Positions 8,000 to 12,500 of a stretch of DNA of 12,500 bases are shown here, piece by piece. Where the stretch lies: the NCBI GenBank assembly GCA_034096865.1, contig JAWQFJ010001296.1, forward strand, positions 32,501 through 45,000, read 5' to 3'. The notes under the pieces were generated by a model that had not been told where the DNA came from, did not search any database, and saw nothing but the letters and a program-made list of their open reading frames with translations. The DNA comes from Theodoxus fluviatilis. Lineage: Eukaryota > Mollusca > Gastropoda > Cycloneritida > Neritidae. The position numbers and the translations under genes are program-made. Within the stretch, counting starts at the first letter, position 1; every line of letters starts with the position of its first letter.

Positions 8000-8290
8000 G
8001 TCCAGCGAGTCTGTAGTTTTATCTAGTCCGCGGCAATTTTCACTTGCCTGGGACGACCAGACGAGTGGATGTGAACTCCCTTGGGGTGTAATTCATGAAC
8101 GTGGACTTTCGAGAGCACAGGTCTAGGACTTTTGAGTCCTAGACCACCGCGTGGTCTGGGGCTAGTCTGGGACTCAGCGAGTCTACGATTCACGAACCCA
8201 GACTGGGTGTTGACTTGAAAGGCTGGGACTGATTGACCTAGTCTATGGTTTATTTTCAGAATGAGGTGGAATTCCCAGGGATTCCGCCCA
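8000..8290. repeat. Cluster of short palindromes and repeated words
   Basis: GGTCTAGGACT and AGTCCTAGACC (8120-8145) form a perfect 11-bp stem with the loop TTTG. It is followed at once by ACCAC-CGC-GTGGT (8144-8156). GACTC-AGC-GAGTC (8171-8183) is another hairpin. CAGCGAGTCT is repeated at 8003-8012 and 8175-8184. GGAAT and ATTCC flank CCC/GGG at 8268-8285. The block looks like part of a second structured repeat next to the MITE-like element. The 98-codon minus-strand frame across it (8023-8319) is unrecognised and probably chance. Confidence 0.6.
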
Positions 8291-8525
8291 GTGCGCAAGC
8301 GCATAGCGTACCGCTTCAAACTTCCCGTAAAAAATGTCAGCCACGATCGGTAGCAAAACCTCGAAGAAAAGCCCCGATTTCACTGAGCGGGAATCGGTAG
8401 CTATCATAAAAGCAGTCAGCAAGATACGGATACATTAACAGCCGCATACACGCAGCCCAAGCAAACAAAAGAAGAGGGACAGCGTGGGAGGAGGTGACAA
8501 ATGAAGTACGAGCTGAAGCTGGCTG

Positions 8526-8528
<3 letters not shown>

Positions 8529-8580
<52 letters not shown>
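8529..8580 (+). repeat. (TG)26 microsatellite
   Basis: Twenty-six perfect TG units. It creates Val/Cys and Thr/His repeats in several frames that are not genes. It can adopt Z-DNA and is probably length-variable. Confidence 0.95.
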
Positions 8581-8582
<2 letters not shown>

Positions 8583-8727
8583 GCCGTTTATTAAAATTAA
8601 GTTCATCAGCAAGAGACAAACGAGCAGAAGATCAAGTTTTACAATATGGCAGGATTTCCAAGTGAGAACCATTGAAATTCCGTAAGGAAGGGGTGGAACG
8701 AAAATCTGTCTTGATGAGGAAAAATAT

Positions 8728-8742
8728 ACACACACACAGTGT

Positions 8743-8771
<29 letters not shown>
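8728..8771 (+). repeat. (CA)n microsatellite, interrupted
   Basis: CA repeats at 8729-8738 and 8743-8771 are separated by GTGT. Together with the TG run 150 bp upstream they form inverted complements on one strand, so a transcript could fold back here. Confidence 0.9.
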
Positions 8772-8773
<2 letters not shown>

Positions 8774-9024
8774 ACATTCGATCAGCTTCGATCAGCTCGC
8801 ACTTTTCCCATCAAACTCGTGAAACCCTGGCGATCGTCACACATTTTGTCAGTTACCAAAAATAAAGCAATTTAATCTGAGCCGTGTTTTCATAACACAG
8901 ATGCAATTTTAATGTATCGTTTTCATAGCATCAGACAACACTAGCATTGTACCCAATGTCAACAGCAGCAGACAGGTTCGAGGACAACAATGTTTACTGG
9001 TGTTGCTGAGGTCCGCGCATCAGC

Positions 9025-9033
9025 TATAAATAG
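9025..9033 (+). promoter_or_regulatory. TATA-like motif TATAAATAG
   Basis: TATAAATAG occurs in the context CATCAGCTATAAATAGAAG, a good match to the TATA box, in CpG-containing sequence on the strand opposite to CPOX. The upstream word CAGCTATAAAT is the same as at the promoter near 5347. No downstream coding frame is convincing. It may be a relic of a retroelement promoter or chance. Confidence 0.25.
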
Positions 9034-9256
9034 AAGTGCGCGAAGCTTGAGATGCTCGGCGACCTGCATTCCCAATTGTAAAATGTCAGCTCTTTCAGGA
9101 CCTATCGATGCAATCAACATACAGCTTTGATAATTTAATGCTGTTCATGGCTTACATTTTCGTTCGATGGGTTTCTAGTGTCCCAAAATACAGCGATTTC
9201 TGCGCGAACCGTAGGCAGGGTCGGCCATTTAATTTCACGCAGCATGCGAAGCCTTG

Positions 9257-9431
9257 CGCGTGTTGTAAGTCGGCGAGCCAAGCGAAATGTCTCGCAGCCC
9301 GCGAGCTGCGCGAGCTGCTCTTTCTGCAGCTCGCCAAGTCTTGCTAGAGCCACGCGAGAGGTTCGGCCTTACAACGGCATGGCTAGCCCCGCTTGCGAGA
9401 TACTCGCTTGGCTCGCCACTTACAACACGCG
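9257..9431. mobile_element. Small foldback element
   Basis: CGCGTGTTGTAAGT with GGCGAGCCAAGCGA (9257-9285, one extra C between) is the inverted complement of 9403-9431. The match continues loosely to about 9301 and 9388, giving arms of about 45 bp. Inside is a perfect hairpin, GCGAGCTGC (9310-9318), loop TCTTTCT, GCAGCTCGC (9326-9334), and a direct doubling of GCGAGCTGC at 9301-9318. The 175-bp CpG-rich unit has no coding capacity. It abuts the minisatellite on its right side. No clear target duplication is seen. Confidence 0.7.
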
Positions 9432-9438
9432 TCAGGTT

Positions 9439-9890
9439 TTGCCTTGGTTACTGTGTGTTGCCATGGTTACGGTGTGTGTTGCCGTGGTTACTGTGTGTGT
9501 TGCCTTGGTTACTGTGTGTGTTGCAGTGGTTACTGTGTTTGTTGCCTTGGTTACTGTGTGTGTTGCCGTGGTTGCTGTTTGTGTTGCCTTGGTTACTGTG
9601 TGTGTTGCCGTGGTTACTGTGTGTGTTGCCTTGGTTACTGTGTGTGTTGCCGTGGTTGCTGTGTGTTTTGCCTTGGTTACTGTGTGTGTTGCCGTGGTTA
9701 CTGTGTGTTGCCGTGGCTACTGTGTGTGTTGCCTTGATTACTGTGTGTTGCCGTGGTTGCTGTGTTTGTTGGCGTGGTTACTGTGTGTGTTGCCGTGGTT
9801 ACTGTGTGTGTTGCCGTGGTTACTGTGTGTTGCCGTGGTTACTGTGTGTGTTCCCGTGGTTATTGTGTGTGTTGCCATGGTTACTGTGTG
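9439..9890 (+). repeat. Minisatellite of 22 units (21/19 bp), X-box-like unit
   Basis: The array is exactly 22 units long, 17 of 21 bp and 5 of 19 bp (units 1, 13, 15, 19, 22), totalling 452 bp. Each unit is TTGCC-N2-GGTTAC followed by a TG run. The two variable bases are mostly GT or TT, with AT in units 2 and 22. Read on the minus strand the common unit is GTAACC-AC-GGCAAC, which fits the RFX X-box consensus GTNRCC-N(0-3)-RGYAAC. Thirteen of 22 units keep both half-sites intact (2, 3, 4, 6, 8, 9, 10, 13, 14, 18, 19, 20, 22). Because 21 is divisible by three and the unit has no stop, three plus frames stay open; these are not genes. Confidence 0.95.
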
Positions 9891-9897
9891 ACTCCAG

Positions 9898-10318
9898 CTC
9901 AAAATAATGCCACGCAGGTCATAGAATTATAGTTTCTTTTTCTCGCCCAATTTTTAAAAACAAAACAAACAAAAAACAATAACTGACACAAACTACGCCA
10001 TATCTTTAGGTTTGCCGATGAAAAGAAAAAGAGAACATTTCTCTTAATTCAACCTTATCAGGCTAACAGCATTTTCATTTAAGGCTCAGAAATCTTTGCA
10101 ATTTAATCTCATTTAATTTTGGTTGTCAATTATCAAGAGACATGAAACTAAATATTTCCTTTTCCTAGGTACAAAAATGAATTCATTCTTTGAGAAAACC
10201 TGAAAAATTCAAACTGCTGCAGTTTTATCCAGTCTGAAGCTACAGCTTAACACACTGTATTTGTCATTCACAACAGTTGAACAGGTATCAGCAGTTAAAA
10301 TTGTATTTGCAGACACAC
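9898..10318. other. CPOX: AT-rich intronic sequence
   Basis: About 420 bp of AT-rich sequence without a gene, tandem repeat or conserved motif. It ends at the GTGTGT splice donor of the CPOX exon on the minus strand. Confidence 0.5.
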
Positions 10319-10405
10319 CTTTTCAAGCTCCGCAGCATCCGTGACTGGCTCTGCCATAAATCCAGATGATGCCTGTTTCTTTGTTTGGGAAGCATCAGCA
10401 AACAC
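10319..10405 (-). CDS. CPOX: Coproporphyrinogen-III oxidase, exon with FMA-PVTD motif
   Basis: This minus-strand exon of 87 nt (29 codons, phase 0) has a pyrimidine-rich acceptor (TTTTGCTCCTGCCTTGTAG) and the donor AAAAG|GTGTGT. It reads VFADASQTKKQASSGFMAEP then VTDAAELEK. The segment FMA-x-PVTD-x-x-EL is the conserved start of the mature animal CPOX domain (human has FMAPPVTD-x-x-EL at this place). With the exon at 6725-6775, 31 residues align without a gap. Residues before FMA are the variable stretch after the mitochondrial targeting sequence. The targeting exon lies further up (higher coordinates) and I could not find it. The human comparison is from memory. Confidence 0.85.
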
Positions 10406-10511
10406 CTACAAGGCAGGAGCAAAAGATAGAATCAGTCATGGTCAAAGCAACACACAAGAAGTGTCATTCATTTTCAGCTTTGCCCCTACTGTGTTGCTCT
10501 TTGTGCTGTCA

Positions 10512-10748
10512 CAGATATGTGTATGCACACACCTACACATATGCACAGAGACACACACACACTCATATGCACAGAGACACACACACACATACACATGCAC
10601 ACACACACAGACACGCACACATATATGCACAGAGACATGCACACACACACACACACACGCATGCACACACACACACATTCACACGTGTGCACATACACAG
10701 ACACAGACACACATGCACACACACACACACACACACACACATGTACAT
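10512..10748 (+). repeat. Compound CA-rich repeat
   Basis: CA dinucleotides are mixed with a longer word, TATGCACAGAGACA, which recurs near 10540, 10566 and 10624. The region ends in a pure CA run and ACATGTACATG. His/Thr frames on the plus strand and Cys/Val frames on the minus strand are repeat artefacts. Confidence 0.9.
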
Positions 10749-10825
10749 GAAAATATACCATAAAAAACACAAGAGAACCAAAAAATTATCAGAAAAAACA
10801 CATCATAAATGTCACTCTTTTAATT

Positions 10826-10837
10826 ACATGTACATGT
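10826..10837. other. Perfect palindrome ACATGTACATGT
   Basis: A 12-bp self-complementary sequence. A near copy, ACATGTACATG, lies at 10739-10749 at the end of the CA repeat. No role is assigned. Confidence 0.6.
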
Positions 10838-10867
10838 TTTCTTTACATGACGTTCAGTTCCTAGCAG

Positions 10868-10968
10868 ACGGCAACAGGGGAGACCACCGTCCTAACTCGC
10901 GATACAACCGAAGTGACTTCCCTTCACCCAAATGGCCTGACACTCCAGCGTGCATTCTACTTGCTCAA
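10868..10968 (+). CDS. Candidate plus-strand exon, unassigned
   Basis: A plus-strand segment of 101 nt lies between CCTAGCAG and the donor GTAAGT and is open throughout. It reads TATGETTVLTRDTTEVTSLH then PNGLTLQRAFYLLK. If the acceptor is instead TTCAG at 10853-10857, the exon is 111 nt and reads FLADGNRGDHRPNSRYN and onward in another frame. The minus strand is open too (MHAGVSGHLGEGKSLRLYRE...). I recognise none of these. The even coding look on both strands suggests it could be the conserved domain of a SINE or MITE. Confidence 0.25.
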
Positions 10969-11197
10969 GTAAGTTTAATATTGTCACTTTCGATGTTGCA
11001 TAAGTGACTATAATGAATGTACATGATTTAAAGATGTAATGAAGTGGGCTAATTTCCTTGTCTTTCTACGAGCTCCGTCGAGATCAAGACACACTCGAGA
11101 AGACAGAGTGATCTTTTCCTACTTCTAGGGAAACAACGGCGCGTCGCTTACAAAATCTGTGAAAGACACGACAGTTTTTGGAGCAGAACGTTATGTT

Positions 11198-11308
11198 TCT
11201 ACAATAGTGACCTTCTGCTGTGTGAAGAACTGCCACAATAAGCATCACAAAAAAGGGGGTGGATTAGCCGGGGTCAGACTGATAAAAAGTACCAAAGATA
11301 GGTCGTGA
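11198..11308 (+). pseudogene. Weak THAP-like zinc-finger fragment
   Basis: The plus frame from about 11198 reads STIVTFCCVKNCHNKHHKK and ends at TGA 11306-11308. The pattern CCVxNCxN is the start of the THAP domain (C2CH DNA-binding finger found in P-element-type transposases and host factors). The later Phe-Pro, Trp and C-x2-H parts are absent before the stop, and no ATG is in place. It may be a transposon relic, a first half-exon, or chance. Confidence 0.25.
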
Positions 11309-11330
11309 CAAATCTTCCGACTAATTGTAT

Positions 11331-11342
11331 TCTTTCTTTATT
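11331..11342 (-). terminator. AATAAA with AAGAAAG after the stem-loop
   Basis: On the minus strand AATAAAGAAAG follows the histone-type stem-loop by about 12 nt. AATAAA is the poly(A) signal. AAAGAAAG resembles the purine-rich histone downstream element that pairs with U7 snRNA. It probably marks the 3' end of the minus-strand Penelope-like copy. Confidence 0.4.
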
Positions 11343-11353
11343 TTAAAACCTTT

Positions 11354-11369
11354 GGCCCTGAAAAGGGCC
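11354..11369 (-). terminator. Histone-type 3' stem-loop
   Basis: Read on the minus strand GGCCCTTTTCAGGGCC is an exact match to the metazoan replication-dependent histone mRNA 3' stem-loop (6-bp stem, loop TTTC, consensus GGYYYTTYTNARRRCC). The 5' flank CAAAC and 3' flank AAAGG differ from the usual CCAAA and ACCCA. No histone coding sequence is present upstream; instead it lies at the 3' end of a Penelope-like element. Stem-loop-binding protein recognition is an inference. Confidence 0.6.
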
Positions 11370-11442
11370 GTTTGTTTCTTGGTCCCGAGCGCTGGCCGTC
11401 AGGCGTGAACCCCTGGGGTCGTGCCCGGCGGGACTGGATGCT
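11354..11442 (-). repeat. Left inverted arm of the Penelope-like composite
   Basis: This arm of about 85 bp is the near-perfect inverted complement of 12417-12500. The shared words include CTTGGTCCCGAGCGCTGGCC, GTCAGGCGTGAACCCCTGGG and CCCGGCGGGACTGGATGCT. Differences are a two-base CG insertion on the right arm and changes in the A/C run near the stem-loop. It is probably the 3' terminal part of the element, present in both orientations. Confidence 0.85.
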
Positions 11443-11485
11443 CCAGCAGGTCTGTGGCCAGCGGTTGCGGGTAGCGGCTCCCACT

Positions 11486-11565
11486 GGTCGCTGTGGCGCA
11501 GGCAGCGGCGGCTGTGGCTGCTGTTGGTCCCTGTGGCGCAGGCGGCGGCGGCTTGTGGCTGCTGT
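11486..11565 (+). repeat. Tandem duplication, 40-bp unit
   Basis: Two copies of a 40-bp GC-rich unit (CTGTGGCGCAGGC, GGCGGC, TGTGGCTGCTGT) start at 11486 and 11526. A second small tandem, about 24 bp, follows at 11585-11632 (AGTCGTTGGC repeated). They lie in the non-coding 3' part of the minus-strand Penelope-like copy. The Gly/Arg/Cys-rich and Gln/Pro-rich frames across them are artefacts. Confidence 0.75.
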
Positions 11566-11634
11566 AGTGGCTAAGAGACCAGTGGCCTGCACAGATAGTC
11601 GTTGGCTGGCCTGTAGAGAAAGTCGTTGGCGAGC

Positions 11635-11658
11635 TTTCGGATTACTCTCCTTCATCTG
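11635..11658 (-). ncRNA. Hammerhead-core-like motif in the Penelope-like terminal region
   Basis: On the minus strand CAGATGA is followed by AGGA, loop GAGTAA, TCC, then GAAAGC. This matches the hammerhead order CUGAUGA, stem II, GAAA with one core change (U to A). Penelope-like elements are known to carry hammerhead ribozymes in their terminal repeats, so the position is apt. It lies about 35 nt downstream of a TATA-like CATAAATA (11691-11699, minus strand). I could not find convincing stems I and III or a cleavage site, so activity is doubtful. Confidence 0.35.
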
Positions 11659-11689
11659 GCCGTAGTGTAGAGAGATCAGCGGGTGGGGT

Positions 11690-11700
11690 GTATTTATGAC
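11690..11700 (-). promoter_or_regulatory. TATA-like motif in Penelope-like terminal region
   Basis: GTCATAAATAC on the minus strand lies between the end of the endonuclease frame (11776) and the hammerhead-like motif. Penelope-like terminal repeats carry promoters, so a start near 11665 would place the ribozyme-like core at the transcript 5' end. This is inferred from layout only. Confidence 0.3.
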
Positions 11701-11775
11701 CAGCAGGCGGTGAGAGGAGTTCACTCCAACCTCTCAGGCAGAAAGCACGGGAGGCACGTACGAGGTCAAACTTCC

Positions 11776-12091
11776 TCATCTGTAGTGTGCCATGAATCCC
11801 AGGTCGTGGTTGAGCCCTGCGTGATGGGTGTTAAATTTCTTCACGAGTTTCTGCTCGGCCACGCGACGTTGTCGGGTGTCATGCAGGTTGCCTTGCACTA
11901 CGCTCAAGAGCACGTCTGATGCCCGAATTATCGGGCAAATTGAAATGCTCAGCCACAGGCAGAGGTGACCGATTTCTGACAGTGGCCCGGTGCCCGTTCA
12001 TGCGCTGCCTTAGTGGCTGGCATGTTTCACCTACATACCACGCATTCGGGCACCCTCTGCGGCATCTGATCAAATACACCACGCTATCGAC
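11776..12091 (-). pseudogene. Penelope-like element GIY-YIG endonuclease, frameshifted
   Basis: The minus strand encodes the C-terminal endonuclease of a Penelope-like retroelement, which nicks target DNA for insertion. VVYLIRCRRGC (GIY position) and AWYVGET (YIG position) are followed by QPLRQRMNGHR with the catalytic Arg, and by AEHFN with the acidic and helix residues. The frame stops at 11879, but the matching continuation is in another frame (SDVLLSVVQGN, EQKLVKKFNTH, GLNHDLGFMAHYR) to TGA 11776-11778. One single-base shift near 11925-11935 accounts for this. The upstream linker and reverse transcriptase do not precede it on this strand. The linker is found inverted at 12091-12419. Confidence 0.8.
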
Positions 12092-12419
12092 GCGCCCAGT
12101 TCAGGAAAGCCACCAACCAGAGACGCGATGACCTCCTCGTCCGACGAGAAAGAAACTCTGGAACCAGCAGAATCCCATTCGTGGTGAGCTACTTCCCAGG
12201 GGCGGAGAAACTGCGACGTGGGCTGAATGACCTCCAACACCTGCTGGATGACGACAGGCGCCTCTCTCGGGCTATGCCTACTCCCCCTGTGCTAGCCTTC
12301 AGGCAGCCCCCCAACCATGCAAGAAACCACGATGCGCCACTTGAGCCATTGTCGGGTCGGAGAGCACGGTCACTAGGAAGGCCACCATACACCAGGTCAG
12401 AGGCAATTACACCTGCAGC
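12091..12419 (+). pseudogene. Penelope-like linker and zinc-motif region, inverted relative to endonuclease
   Basis: One plus-strand frame is open from about 12091 and reads FRKATNQRRDDLLVRRE, then IPFVVSYFPGAEKLRRGL and PPVLAFRQPPN. This is the region between reverse transcriptase and endonuclease in Penelope-like proteins. About 20 codons seem lost after PPN (frame change near 12312). The next frame gives PCKKPRCAT, then TGA (12342-12344) where the family has Cys, then VRGNYTCS ending at 12419. In the family NYTCS runs straight into the VVYLI segment, which here lies on the other strand at 12091. Beyond 12419 the sequence changes at once into the right inverted arm. Confidence 0.75.
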
Positions 12420-12500
12420 ATCCAGTCCCGCCGGGCACGCGACCCCAGGGGTTCACGCCTGACGGCCAGCGCTCGGGACCAAGAAAAAAAGGGCCCTTTT
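12417..12500 (+). repeat. Right inverted arm, truncated by window end
   Basis: AGCATCCAGTCCCGCCGGGC and the following sequence up to GGGACCAAG, then an A run and GGGCCCTTTT, repeats the left arm (11354-11442) in the opposite orientation. The window ends inside what would be its stem-loop. The coding-to-arm join shares the word ACCTGC with the left copy (ACCTGCAGCATCC here, ACCTGCTGGAGCATCC there), as in a microhomology deletion. Confidence 0.85.

Larger units (their letters stand above)
6776..10318 (-). other. CPOX: CPOX intron, about 3.5 kb
   Basis: This is the intron between the two recognised CPOX exons on the minus strand. It has GTGTGT at the donor (10311-10318 complement) and a pyrimidine-rich TTTTCCCACAG acceptor. 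It is full of repeats: the inverted-repeat element at 7303-7990, TG/CA microsatellites, the foldback at 9257-9431 and the 22-unit minisatellite at 9439-9890. I see no further exon inside it, and the gapless protein match across the two exons argues against a missing one. Confidence 0.75.

Noticed and set aside
8528..8771. CRISPR array or telomere-type repeat
   Set aside because: The repeats are plain dinucleotides without spacers, in a eukaryotic intron. No telomere hexamer array is present anywhere in the window.
9178..9907. Three long plus-strand frames rich in Val/Cys/Leu, looking like membrane proteins
   Set aside because: They are the 21-bp minisatellite read in three frames. The unit has no stop and a length divisible by three, so all frames stay open.
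10341..11007. His/Thr-rich plus frames and Cys/Val-rich minus frames
   Set aside because: Products of the CA repeat. Part of the plus frames is also antisense to the CPOX exon.
11354..11369. A histone gene next to the stem-loop
   Set aside because: No histone protein sequence is found in any frame upstream of the stem-loop on the minus strand; Penelope-like endonuclease is there instead.
11372..11665. Gly/Arg/Cys-rich plus frame and Gln/Pro-rich minus frame
   Set aside because: They cover the inverted arm and the 40-bp tandem repeats in the non-coding end of the Penelope-like element.

Overview
This is eukaryotic, invertebrate-like genomic DNA: short phase-matched exons with GT/AG splice sites, long repeat-filled introns, TG/CA microsatellites and several classes of transposable element. 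A mollusc or other lophotrochozoan is my best guess, from the style of the retroelements; the sequence does not prove it. Almost none of the long open frames are genes, because they come from AG-, CA- or 21-bp tandem repeats.

Host gene. Two small exons on the minus strand (10319-10405 and 6725-6775) are both in phase 0. Together they read as a 31-residue gapless match to the start of the conserved region of mitochondrial coproporphyrinogen-III oxidase (CPOX, haem synthesis). The intron between them is about 3.5 kb. The 5' part of the gene lies beyond higher coordinates and the rest beyond position 1, so most of the window appears to be CPOX intron.

Layout. 1-2680: a decayed LTR-retrotransposon gag-protease region (coiled coil, CCHC knuckle, retropepsin with a lost catalytic Asp) with no reverse transcriptase or integrase. 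2680-6000: non-coding; a polypurine tract with a possible 3' LTR start at about 3775, then a promoter-like block with four ACTCGTGAC repeats, a CCAAT box and a TATA box (5172-5356). 6051-6285: a short insertion bounded by an 11-bp direct repeat. 6355-6431: tRNA-like SINE head. 6725-6775: CPOX exon. 7303-7990: non-autonomous inverted-repeat element rich in ACCGGT. 8000-8290: small palindromes. 8529-8771: TG and CA microsatellites. 9257-9431: small foldback element. 9439-9890: 22-unit 21/19-bp minisatellite whose unit is an RFX X-box-like palindrome. 10319-10405: CPOX exon. 10512-10748: CA-rich repeat. 11200-11308: weak THAP-like fragment. 11331-12500: a rearranged Penelope-like element with the GIY-YIG endonuclease on the minus strand and the preceding linker/zinc region on the plus strand, flanked by inverted arms; the complete arm carries a perfect histone-type 3' stem-loop.

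The most interesting items are the X-box array inside the CPOX intron, the head-to-head Penelope-like arrangement, and the histone-type stem-loop at the end of that retroelement.
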